In this document: positions 5,885-14,286 of the stretch, one piece after another
Position numbering within the stretch: the stretch's first letter is position 1
Layout: each line of letters starts with the position of its first letter
Assembly: GCA_002298165.1 (NCBI GenBank)
Contig: DBMI01000031.1
Location: 1 to 17,662 of the forward strand
Reading direction: 5' to 3'
Length of the DNA: 17,662 bases
DNA from: Desulfarculales bacterium UBA702
GTDB lineage: Bacteria > Desulfobacterota > Syntrophobacteria > Syntrophobacterales > Syntrophobacteraceae
Notes under the pieces: generated by a model
Seen by the model: the letters and a program-made list of their open reading frames with translations, nothing else
What the model was told of the DNA's origin: nothing
The model's database searches: none
Program-made: the position numbers and the translations under genes

Positions 5885-6382
5885 TTATTTCAGGCCAAGT
5901 TTTTCAAGTTTCTCGTCCATCTCTTCGGACAATGCCGTGCCAACAATCTCTTTCGTTGCATCTGAAACGTAGGGCAGCTTAAGTACGACCTCACGCAAAG
6001 ACTGGAGCTTCCTGTATTTTTCAGCTCGTAGACGCGCTATACATGGGAAACCGTTCTTTCCGTCATTTATTTTATTTATTACCTCAGAAGCATCCATGAG
6101 TTCGAATTTGGTTAGATCGCAATAGGAGCTTTTTTCTCTAAAGAAGGACCAATCAACTACATTTTCCCAGTCTGCCAGTTCAATACACAAAGTACATTTC
6201 TGTTTGCATGATGCCGAACTAGAAGTAAGGACATTAAAGAAGTATAAATCCAGATCGCGAAGTGGTTTCCCAGCTAGTTTTAGTTTTGGCTTAATTGTTG
6301 CTGTGGTCTTCTCTATGGATTTTGCATCTCGGTAGAGATTGGATTGTATAATCCTTATGGCGAGTATTTTTTGGAAAGGCAT
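5885..6382 (-). CDS. Unknown protein, probable toxin partner of the Panacea antitoxin
   Basis: A 165-aa protein from ATG at 6382 (a TTG at 6406 would add eight residues). I recognise no family. It has FNVLTSSSASCKQKCTLCIE with Cys59-x3-Cys63-x2-Cys66, further cysteines at 88 and 114, a central acidic helical part and a helical end (EEMDEKLEKLGLK). The cysteine cluster could bind metal. The gene starts four bases after the stop of the Panacea gene with no ribosome site of its own, so translation probably depends on that upstream gene. Panacea-domain proteins are known antitoxins that pair with many unrelated toxins, so partnership suggests a toxin or another paired effector. No nuclease or other catalytic motif is evident. 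Confidence 0.6.
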   Translation of the reverse strand: MPFQKILAIRIIQSNLYRDAKSIEKTTATIKPKLKLAGKPLRDLDLYFFNVLTSSSASCKQKCTLCIELADWENVVDWSFFREKSSYCDLTKFELMDASEVINKINDGKNGFPCIARLRAEKYRKLQSLREVVLKLPYVSDATKEIVGTALSEEMDEKLEKLGLK

Positions 6383-6386
6383 TATA

Positions 6387-6857
6387 TTATTTGGCCATGA
6401 GGTCAAGTTTCTGGTTTAAACCTACTTCGTTATCTAGTTTGGCTCCAAGTTTGAGCATTGGTTTAGTTCTGTAGCTAACCTCGGTTAACGCCTTCGCCCC
6501 ATATCCTTTAAGACTTTCTAAAACCTCATCCACAACCCCTTTAGCCTTAGCAGGTAATTGCGGATAGTCATGTTCGGATTCTGTGTTATATTTATAAACA
6601 ATAAATTCATCACCCGTTGGCGAAAAATCTACATCCTCGTAGATAATCTTCTGGTCAACTAACTTCCTTACGTGTTCATAAATTCGCTTATCGAATGGTC
6701 CGTGCTTATACCTTATATATTCATAGGCAGTTATTTTGCCATAGTTCTTTTTGATTGACACCAGATCCGAGAGATAGGCCAACTTCATTAAGCCCGTTAC
6801 TGATAGACGCGAGTGGTTCTTGACGATGTAGGCAAGTAGTTGTTGTGTTTTGTTCAC
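6387..6857 (-). CDS. Panacea-domain (DUF4065) protein, probable antitoxin
   Basis: A 156-aa protein read from GTG at 6857 (MNKTQQLLAYIVKNHSRLSV). Hallmarks are the helix LMKLAYLSDL (23-32) and YIRYKHGPFDKRIYEHV (47-63), the Panacea/SocA-type core. In the PanAT systems this domain neutralises partner toxins, and SocA is a related proteolytic adaptor. The GTG is preferred because the domain begins right there in relatives and a G-rich block sits seven bases upstream. An ATG at 6875 and one at 6938 are alternatives; 6938 lies upstream of the likely promoter start. First gene of a two-gene minus-strand operon with the unknown protein at 5885-6382; stop and next start are four bases apart. The codons are AT-rich compared with the neighbouring restriction genes. 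Confidence 0.8.
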   Translation of the reverse strand: MNKTQQLLAYIVKNHSRLSVTGLMKLAYLSDLVSIKKNYGKITAYEYIRYKHGPFDKRIYEHVRKLVDQKIIYEDVDFSPTGDEFIVYKYNTESEHDYPQLPAKAKGVVDEVLESLKGYGAKALTEVSYRTKPMLKLGAKLDNEVGLNQKLDLMAK

Positions 6858-6904
6858 AGCGTCGCCCCCCCCCATTTTAAGCCGCACAATGCACCACTGG
6901 GAGC

Positions 6905-6934
6905 ATTCTATATGTACTTTAACCGTGGTTGCAA
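6905..6934 (-). promoter_or_regulatory. Promoter of the Panacea operon
   Basis: On the minus strand, TTGCAA (6929-6934) is followed by TAGAAT (6905-6910) at 18 bp, or TATAGA at 16 bp. A short dyad AACC-AC-GGTT overlaps the -35 side, a plausible site for autoregulation by the antitoxin complex. It lies in a 240-bp gap shared with the divergent methyltransferase gene, for which no clear promoter is seen. Confidence 0.45.
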
Positions 6935-7181
6935 ACAAAAATTAAGTATGACAGGATAGGTGTATAAAAGGTGAAAGTCAAGGCTAAAATAATTGTCGGC
7001 GGGCCGAGCCTGTGAAAAATCCCAACAAGTCCAAAATGGGAGAATTCAAAACGACCCACTAGCGGAAACTACTTCTGCCCTTGTGTACACCCCGCAATGT
7101 GGTAAATTGCTTGGAATCCCCAGATAAATGCCGATAAAACGATGCAGCTTAACGCATGAGTCCACACATCGGAGTCTATTG

Positions 7182-10100
7182 ATGAAAAAAGGAACCGGGA
7201 CAGGTCCGACCTCCGACATTAAAGAAAAGGTCATCGTTTATAAGTACCCATCGAAGCGGAAGAACATTCCGCCTGCCGGGTTGGAAGCGCAAGGGGTGAT
7301 CGAAGAGGCGCAGAGGATACGCTATGAGTACAACCCGCACCTACCGCCTGTTCTGAGATCATCCCCCGATGCCGCCGGAACCGATAAACTCCCGGAGTTG
7401 ATCCGGCAGGCAATGCTGCGCCCGCTTACCCCGGATGAGGCGCAGCTCCTTGCGGACGCGCTTCGAAAGCATGAGCCGTGGCTTGAGTGGAGCGGGAAGC
7501 GTGAAAAGCCGTGGTTTGATGTCGAACCTGTTCCGCTTCACATTCATGAGCGGGTATCGACACAGGCCATATTGAGAGTACTCGCCCGGCAGGATGTTCA
7601 ACGGCATCTGTTTGCTGATCCTCAGCAGGAATATACCAAGGCTGTTCAGTTCTATAAGCATGATGTTGATTGGTCAAATCGAATGATTTTGGGCGATTCG
7701 CTCCAGGTCATGGCAAGCCTTGCCCGGCGGGAAAATCTCGCCGGCAAGGTGCAGATGATCTACATCGACCCGCCTTACGGAATAAATTACAGGTCAAATT
7801 TCCAGCCACAACTCGGACAAAAAGATGTAAAAGACCGCGAGCAGGACCTTACCCGTGAGCCGGAAACAATAAAGGCGTACCGGGATACATGGACTCTGGG
7901 CGTACATTCTTATTTGGCATATTTGCGCGACCGACTCTCGATAGCTCGGGAATTACTAGCCGAAACCGGAAGTATTTTCGTGCAAATTTCTGATGAGAAT
8001 TTACATCGAATGCGAAACGTGATGGATGAGGTTTTTGGCTTCAACAACTTCATCGCCGTGATCCCTTTCCGTAAGAAAACAATGCCGCTGGGTACGAATT
8101 TCATTGAGCAAATGGCAGATTTCATTCTCTGGTACGGAAAACAGAAATTCGATTCAGATGGGCGACCACACACAAAATACCGGAAACTTTCGGTTGAGCG
8201 CAATGTGGAGGGCGAATTCCACCATTGCTGGTATGAACTGCCTTCGGGTGCTCGGGAGAGAATGACGCCGGAACAAATATCCAATCACGGTCTTCTGCCT
8301 GAAAATGCGAAAGTTTATCGCCTGAAATCTCTTGAGCCCTCAGGATTAATGACGTCTGGGATGTTCAATTTTGAATTTAAAGGGAAGGTTTATCCTCACC
8401 CCAAAAATGGGTATGGAACAACTCCCGATGGTATGGAGCGCCTCAAGAAAGCTGAGTTAATCCAACCCGAAGGGAATCGGCTAACATATATTCTTTCTGC
8501 CGAAAACTCGTCCATGCTGACTGCTCCGTGGAACGACACTGTAGGCGCTGATGATAAGATGTTTGTTGTTCAGACAAATACTGAAGTAATCAAACGCTGC
8601 CTCCTCATGACCACCGATCCCGGAGACCTTGTGCTCGACCCGACCTGCGGCAGCGGCACAACAGCTTACGTAGCCGAACAGTGGGGGCGTCGATGGATCA
8701 CAATCGATACTTCCCGCGTAGCCCTTGCTTTGGCCCGACAGCGCCTCATGACGGCCCGTTATCCCTTTTACAAGCTGCGGCCTGTTAATGGGGAAGATTT
8801 ACAGCGCAATCCCGGCGGTCCGTGGCTCTCCGATCCCAATGGAAAGATCGAAGGAAAAAGCACGTTTAAATGCAAGACTGTGCCGCATATCACCTTGAAA
8901 AGTATCGCGAGAAATATAGCCCTTGATTTGATTTCCGCAAAAAACGAGTCGATCCTTTCCGCCCGGCTAAATGAGCTTAATTCAGCCCTCAAAGCTGTTA
9001 CGCCTGAGATTCAGAGAAAACTCGAAGAAAAGCTCAACACCAAGCAAAAGCGCGTGGGCATAAAGTCCATAACCGACGAGGACAGACGCCGTTGGCAGTT
9101 GCCGAAAACCGACTGGAACGAATGGGAGGTGCCCTTCGATACTGACCCGGATTGGCCAAAGCCTCTCCAGGACTCACTTCTGAGTTATCGCCGAGCATGG
9201 CGGGAGAAAATGGACGAGATAAACGACTGTATAGCAAAGAATGCCGATACCGAAGAACTGGTCGATAAACCCGATCCAACATCCGGCATTGTTCGCGTAT
9301 CCGGGCCGTTTTCGATGGAGAGTGTGATTGCCCTCGAAGAGAGCCTGGACTCGCCTATCGGCGGGCAGCCGGAAGACGACCTGGAAACATTCGAGGAGAC
9401 AGGGGCCATTGCCGCCGTAAATGCCGAAGCTCACATAGAGAAAATAGTGCGGCTTCTCAGGGCGTCCGGCGTTGATTTTCCGGGGAATAAAAATGTGAAG
9501 TTTGCGCGGCTTGATCTGCTTCTCGATTCATCCCTGCTCCATGCGGAAGGCGAGTGGACCGGACCCGATCAACAAGACCGGCGGATAGCGGTATCCATCG
9601 GGCCGGAAGTCGGAAATATAACAACCTATCAGGTCGAGCAAGCGGTAAGAGCGGCGAACCGGCGTGGATTCGATGAACTGGTGTTTGCCGGATTTGGTTT
9701 TGACGCTTCCGCTCAATCCACCATTGAAGAGGCCAGTCATCCCAATCTCAGGACTCACATGGCCCTTATCACGCCTGACGTTCAGATGGGTGACTTGCTT
9801 AAGACCCAGGCTAAGAGCCAGATTTTCACCGTATTTAGCGCCCCCAGGGTGAAACTCTCGACCGAAAGCGGGCAATACGTGATCGAAGTGGAAGGAATGG
9901 ACATTTACGACCCGGTAACCAATACCATTGAGTCCACAAACCGCGACCGCATTGCCGCCTGGTTTCTCGACAGCGACTATGACGAGCGCACCTTCTGCAT
10001 CTGCCAGGCATTCTTCCCGGACAAATCGAAGTGGGCGAAGCTCGCAAAAGCTCTCGGACAGCAGGGTATTGTAGCTGAAAGTGCTTTCGAGGCACTTAGC

Positions 10101-10205
10101 GGCAACCGCAGCCTTCCCTTCCCGAAAGGCTCTTGCGGATGCGTGGCAGTCAAGGTGATCGACCCCAGGGGAAATGAAGGTCTGCGAATTGTGAGGTTGC
10201 CATGA
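7182..10205 (+). CDS. Type III-like DNA methyltransferase (Mod), long form
   Basis: DNA methyltransferase that would protect host DNA and give the sequence specificity of the complex. From ATG 7182 it has 1,007 aa. DPPYGINYRS (Asp196-Tyr199) is motif IV and LDPTCGSGTTAY (486-497) is the SAM-binding motif I; this order, IV before I, marks the beta class, and DPPY suggests N6-adenine methylation. The region between them is the likely target-recognition part. Typical type III Mod proteins are about 600-700 aa; here some 450 residues follow motif I, with a mixed alpha/beta end that I cannot name. ATG 7182 has GGAG seven bases upstream; an ATG at 7128 is an alternative. The stop overlaps the nuclease start by ATGA, so subunits are made in step. 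The nearest precedents are the long Mod/Res pairs, not classic EcoP-type ones. Confidence 0.93.
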   Translation: MKKGTGTGPTSDIKEKVIVYKYPSKRKNIPPAGLEAQGVIEEAQRIRYEYNPHLPPVLRSSPDAAGTDKLPELIRQAMLRPLTPDEAQLLADALRKHEPWLEWSGKREKPWFDVEPVPLHIHERVSTQAILRVLARQDVQRHLFADPQQEYTKAVQFYKHDVDWSNRMILGDSLQVMASLARRENLAGKVQMIYIDPPYGINYRSNFQPQLGQKDVKDREQDLTREPETIKAYRDTWTLGVHSYLAYLRDRLSIARELLAETGSIFVQISDENLHRMRNVMDEVFGFNNFIAVIPFRKKTMPLGTNFIEQMADFILWYGKQKFDSDGRPHTKYRKLSVERNVEGEFHHCWYELPSGARERMTPEQISNHGLLPENAKVYRLKSLEPSGLMTSGMFNFEFKGKVYPHPKNGYGTTPDGMERLKKAELIQPEGNRLTYILSAENSSMLTAPWNDTVGADDKMFVVQTNTEVIKRCLLMTTDPGDLVLDPTCGSGTTAYVAEQWGRRWITIDTSRVALALARQRLMTARYPFYKLRPVNGEDLQRNPGGPWLSDPNGKIEGKSTFKCKTVPHITLKSIARNIALDLISAKNESILSARLNELNSALKAVTPEIQRKLEEKLNTKQKRVGIKSITDEDRRRWQLPKTDWNEWEVPFDTDPDWPKPLQDSLLSYRRAWREKMDEINDCIAKNADTEELVDKPDPTSGIVRVSGPFSMESVIALEESLDSPIGGQPEDDLETFEETGAIAAVNAEAHIEKIVRLLRASGVDFPGNKNVKFARLDLLLDSSLLHAEGEWTGPDQQDRRIAVSIGPEVGNITTYQVEQAVRAANRRGFDELVFAGFGFDASAQSTIEEASHPNLRTHMALITPDVQMGDLLKTQAKSQIFTVFSAPRVKLSTESGQYVIEVEGMDIYDPVTNTIESTNRDRIAAWFLDSDYDERTFCICQAFFPDKSKWAKLAKALGQQGIVAESAFEALSGNRSLPFPKGSCGCVAVKVIDPRGNEGLRIVRLP

Positions 10206-13200
10206 TGAAAAACGGTGAACTTATCACGATTCAGCCGCCTGAAAATCCGATCATCTGTTCCCCGTATTTGGAACCTGACAAACACTGGCTCTATGACCTG
10301 AAAACCGGAATTCCGAGCAGAAATCCCGGTCGTCGCCCTGCCAGCTATTGGTTTAGAACTGAACGCACCGGAGCCTCACAAGCTCAGATGAGGATTTTTA
10401 CACAGGAAACCGCCGATGAACTGCCCCTGGTAAATGCTTTCCGGGACGATGTAAGGCGGTGGCGAGAATCTGATTACGAGGGTGCAAGCCGGACCACAAA
10501 GCAGCTTTTCAGGCATTGGAAGAGGGTGGACCGGGCACGGAAGCTCTTTTTTTGCCAGGTTGAAGCCGTCGAAACCATCATATATCTGCGCGAAATTCTT
10601 GAGGCCGGAAAGAAGCCTCGATGGAAGACAAAACTGAAGCTGGAAGAATATCAGCTCCTTCTTGAAGGCAAAAACCCGCGTCCCGCTGACTGGACCGGAA
10701 AGGTGGCTCAACACCCCCGCCTTATAGACAAGCCCAACGAGGATAACCTCAAACCGCTTACCCGGTACGGTTGTAAGATGGCGACCGGGAGCGGCAAGAC
10801 CATCCTAATGGCGATGTTGATTACATGGTCTTTTTGTAATCGAGGCGTTAACGCGACGGACACCCGCTATTCCAGGCGTGCGCTTGTGGCCTGCCCGAAC
10901 CTTACAATCAAGGAACGGCTCCAGGTGCTTATGCCGGGAAGCCCCGCAAACTATTACGATCAATTCGATCTCGTTCCCTCCTCTCTGCGTCCTGAACTTA
11001 ACAAGGGGAAAGTGCTGGTCACTAACTGGCATTATCTCGGCCCCACATCCGAGCACAGTGAAGGCGGCAAGAGCTGGATAATTGTGAACAAGGGAGAGGA
11101 GTCACCGGAAGCATTTGCAAAAAACCGGCTGGGGGATTTATGGGACGACGAACCCTTATTGGTTATGAACGATGAGGGCCACCATGCCTACCGCCCGGCC
11201 CCGGTTGGCCCTGACGAGAAAATATCCGCCGACGAAAGAGCCGAGCGCGAACAGGCGACAGTCTGGGTCTCCGGCCTCGACAAAATCAATGCCGCATGCG
11301 GAATTTCCTTCTGTGTCGATCTATCGGCCACTCCGTTCTATATCCACGGCAGCGGGTACATTGAAGGCTCGCCCTTTCCATGGATCGTCAGCGACTTTGG
11401 ACTTGTGGACGCAATCGAAAGCGGGATCACAAAAATTCCTCGACTCCCCGCAATGGATAATACCGGCAGGCCTGACCCCAAATACTTCAAGCTGTGGGAA
11501 TACATTTACCTCGATCTCAAAGCCGGTGAAAAACTCACTGGCGGAAAACCGAAGCCCGAAGTTGTGTATCGAAAAGCTGAGGATGCCCTCCTGACCCTTG
11601 CTGGTGAGTGGAAAGAAAGATTCGAGCAAATGCAGGAAGCAACTCCAGGCCAGGAACGGATTCCGCCAGTGATGATCCTGGTTTGCGATAACACATCCAT
11701 TGCAGACAATTTCCACCGTCAGATTTCAGGTGAAGAATCGGTTGAAGTCGAAGAGGTGGAAGAGGAGGAGGAAGACGGCGGCTCGAAGGGCAGGCGGAAG
11801 AAAAAGAAAGTAAAGCGGTATGGAAAGGGTCATGTCTTTCCCGAACTACTATCAAACCGGGAAGGGACGGAAGTAACGCTGCGGATCGACTCCAATCTTC
11901 TTGCGGAAGCCGAAAGCGAAAATCCGAATGCAAACCGCAAACAAGCGGCTGAAGAACTCAGGCGCACAATCGCTACAATCGGCAAACCGGGAGAGCCGGG
12001 AGCGAAGGTCCGGTGCGTTGTTTCGGTGAATATGCTGAGCGAGGGGTGGGACGCAAATAATGTCACCCACATTTTAGGGCTTCGGGCATTCGGAAGTCAG
12101 CTACTCTGTGAACAGGTTGTCGGTAGGGGACTTCGGAGAATCGACTATACGCCTGACCCTCAAACTGGATTCCTTACGCCGGAATATGTCGATATCTTCG
12201 GAGTGCCGTTTTCCCTAATCCCATTTAAGGGCAAACAGCCCGGAAAAGGGCCAGGGCCAGAAGACAAACCGAAAAACGAGGTCAAGGCGCTTCCCGAAAA
12301 AAGGGCTTTCGAGATTCGTTTCCCGGTCGTGGAGGGCTATGCCATAGCCCTGAAGAAAAACATTATAAAGTGTGATGTCGCCGAGACCGAAAAAACCCGT
12401 ATTGATCCATCCAGCGTACCGACTGCGGCTTTCATTCGTCCACAAGTGGGGTATCAGATCGGAAACGTGAGCGCCTATGGCGGGTTTGGCGTGGATTTGG
12501 TAAACCGTGATGAATATTACGCCGATACGCACCTTCAGGCTATCGAATTTGATATGGCCAGGGGCATAGTACATGAGCTAACCCAAGCCGCCCATCCGGG
12601 AAAAGAGAGCTTACGCCAGCAGTCGCGGCATGCCCTCTTTCCGCAAGTTCTCCGTATTGTGCAGGAGTATGTTCGCACCCGTGTGGAAAACCCGGCCAAT
12701 ATCAACCCATGCGAGATTGGCCTCCAGACATACGCGGAACGGATCGTGTCACTCCTGCTCGATGCAATCCAGCCCGATGATACCCAGGGTGAGGCTCCGC
12801 TGCTTCCCAGGCTAAACCGGTACAGACCGATATGTTCAACGGCAGCTGTCCATTTCAAGACAATCAAACCCGTTGTGGCCACTGTTAGAAGCCATATAAA
12901 CTACGTTGCGTGTGACACAAATAGCTGGGAACAGGCAGCAATGTTCCAGTTGGAGTCTTCCCCACACGTGATGTTTTACGCCAGAAACGACCGCCTTGAG
13001 TTCAACATCCCTTACGAACTTTACGATCAGCCGCATGCCTATGAGCCGGATTTTTTGGTCAAGCTGACAAACGGGACCACTCTTATCGTGGAAACAAAGG
13101 GCCAGCTACATATCGAGACTGAAGCCAAGCACCAGGCCGCAAAACGGTGGGTATCAGCTGTGAACAATTGGGGCAAGCTCGGGAAATGGGGGTTTATGGT

Positions 13201-13258
13201 TTGCCATAATCCGCAACAATTAGGGCAGATGATCGAGTCACTGATTTCTGGTCAGTGA
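10202..13258 (+). CDS. Type III-like restriction enzyme (Res), helicase-nuclease
   Basis: A 1,018-aa ATP-driven DNA endonuclease subunit that would cut unmodified DNA together with the methyltransferase upstream. Superfamily 2 motifs are in order: Walker A ATGSGKT (194-200, Lys199), Walker B DEGHH (324-328), SATP (375-378), a late SEGWDANNVTHILGLRAF and QVVGRGLRR (638-646, motif VI). The C-terminus carries a PD-(D/E)xK nuclease: Asp950 in EPDFLVK and Glu964-Thr-Lys966 in IVETKGQ. Both activities thus look intact. Around residues 514-546 there is an acidic run (EVEEVEEEEED) directly followed by a basic run (GRRKKKKVKR), an apparent flexible linker. It may belong to what databases call the BPTD_3080 group of restriction endonucleases; that is recall, not a search. 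Confidence 0.93.
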   Translation: MMKNGELITIQPPENPIICSPYLEPDKHWLYDLKTGIPSRNPGRRPASYWFRTERTGASQAQMRIFTQETADELPLVNAFRDDVRRWRESDYEGASRTTKQLFRHWKRVDRARKLFFCQVEAVETIIYLREILEAGKKPRWKTKLKLEEYQLLLEGKNPRPADWTGKVAQHPRLIDKPNEDNLKPLTRYGCKMATGSGKTILMAMLITWSFCNRGVNATDTRYSRRALVACPNLTIKERLQVLMPGSPANYYDQFDLVPSSLRPELNKGKVLVTNWHYLGPTSEHSEGGKSWIIVNKGEESPEAFAKNRLGDLWDDEPLLVMNDEGHHAYRPAPVGPDEKISADERAEREQATVWVSGLDKINAACGISFCVDLSATPFYIHGSGYIEGSPFPWIVSDFGLVDAIESGITKIPRLPAMDNTGRPDPKYFKLWEYIYLDLKAGEKLTGGKPKPEVVYRKAEDALLTLAGEWKERFEQMQEATPGQERIPPVMILVCDNTSIADNFHRQISGEESVEVEEVEEEEEDGGSKGRRKKKKVKRYGKGHVFPELLSNREGTEVTLRIDSNLLAEAESENPNANRKQAAEELRRTIATIGKPGEPGAKVRCVVSVNMLSEGWDANNVTHILGLRAFGSQLLCEQVVGRGLRRIDYTPDPQTGFLTPEYVDIFGVPFSLIPFKGKQPGKGPGPEDKPKNEVKALPEKRAFEIRFPVVEGYAIALKKNIIKCDVAETEKTRIDPSSVPTAAFIRPQVGYQIGNVSAYGGFGVDLVNRDEYYADTHLQAIEFDMARGIVHELTQAAHPGKESLRQQSRHALFPQVLRIVQEYVRTRVENPANINPCEIGLQTYAERIVSLLLDAIQPDDTQGEAPLLPRLNRYRPICSTAAVHFKTIKPVVATVRSHINYVACDTNSWEQAAMFQLESSPHVMFYARNDRLEFNIPYELYDQPHAYEPDFLVKLTNGTTLIVETKGQLHIETEAKHQAAKRWVSAVNNWGKLGKWGFMVCHNPQQLGQMIESLISGQ

Positions 13259-13367
13259 GTGACTAAGCGAATCGTAATATTGAGTGTATTTTCAAGAATT
13301 TAATCCGAATTCAGCTGAAAAAAGTGTGTAAATTCCCTATTAATTTCGGTAAAAAGAAGAATCGCGA

Positions 13368-14039
13368 ATGGGCGGATTAGGCTCGGGACGGCATTACAGG
13401 TGGGGCACGAAAGAAACCACGGAAGGCCCAAAATCCATAGATGTAAGGTGGATTCAACGGAAAGGCTTCCTCCATCCTGGAGCATTTCTTACCCTGTCTT
13501 GGACGCGAAATGGTGAACCGAACGGTTTTATCAGGGCCAAGGTGGAAGAGAATCAGATTACCCTGCTCTATCGTTTTCGCATCAGGGAAGGAGAATGGCA
13601 GGACGTGGAGGAATCTGTGCGCCTGACTTGGACGGGGTGTAACTTTGGGGGCAAGCGCCCCTGGTTCATTTGTCCTGGCGTAAAAAGCGGGCACTACTGC
13701 GGAAAGCGTGTTGCGGTCCTGTACGGAGCAGGGAAATACTTTCTTTGCCGTCACTGCTATGAATTGACCTACCGGAGCCAGAACGAAAGCGAGTCTGACC
13801 GAATGATGAGGAAGGCTCGTAAGATTCGGGAACGGCTTGGGGCAAGTCCCAATATTTTTACACGGGTGTGGAAGAAACCCAAAGGTATGCATTGGCGGAC
13901 TTTCGACCGGCTGTGGATGATGGAAACTGAGGCTTCTTACAGATCAATGACTTCGATGTTAAATTGGCTACAGGAGATGGACAAGAAACGGACAAAAATC
14001 GTGCATGTTGTCCGCCGGAAAAGGCTCCGACCTGTTTAG
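13368..14039 (+). CDS. Zinc-ribbon protein, second paralog
   Basis: A 223-aa protein clearly related to the one at 3745: the same MGG-GSG start with YRW, the same HPG and WFICPG segments, the same YFLCR-CY-L-Y-SQNE block and the same charged KARKIR tail with KPKGMH-TFDR. Here the first cysteine pair is spread out: Cys102-x8-Cys111 instead of x2, owing to a six-residue insertion (VKSGHY); the second pair is Cys127-x2-Cys130. It lies 109 bp after the restriction gene with only a weak purine-rich ribosome site (AAAAAGAAGA). Two diverged copies in one element suggest duplication or capture from a related element. Function unknown, probably nucleic-acid or protein binding. Confidence 0.8.
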   Translation: MGGLGSGRHYRWGTKETTEGPKSIDVRWIQRKGFLHPGAFLTLSWTRNGEPNGFIRAKVEENQITLLYRFRIREGEWQDVEESVRLTWTGCNFGGKRPWFICPGVKSGHYCGKRVAVLYGAGKYFLCRHCYELTYRSQNESESDRMMRKARKIRERLGASPNIFTRVWKKPKGMHWRTFDRLWMMETEASYRSMTSMLNWLQEMDKKRTKIVHVVRRKRLRPV

Positions 14040-14286
14040 ATGAATTAGTATGCTTAAAAGCTGCTACCTGCTCCAAAGGCTTAAACTCAGAGGTGGCGAG
14101 CACTTCACCGGCCCTCTTGGAAATCCGCCGATATCGAGGAGGGTGTGTAAACCCAGAAAGGTTATTTAATCCGATTTAAATAAAAACTCATTCCAAGAAT
14201 GGTTATTTTAAAAACATGTCATTTTCTAAAATAAGAATCGGTAAAAACCCTCTCTATTTTAAATATGGAAAGATCAAGGTGATGAG
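14040..14286. other. AT-rich intergenic region before fic
   Basis: No gene seen. The last 120 bp are AT-rich with two inverted repeats: CATTC-CAA-GAATG (14189-14201) and TTATTTT / AAAATAA (14203-14209, 14228-14234). GGTTATTT occurs twice (about 14159 and 14201). It probably holds the fic promoter, but no clear -35/-10 pair stands out. Confidence 0.35.

Noticed and set aside
9034..12882. Several minus-strand frames of 80-132 aa within the methyltransferase and restriction genes
   Set aside because: All lie inside two long genes with complete catalytic motifs. No start signals or known motifs support them.
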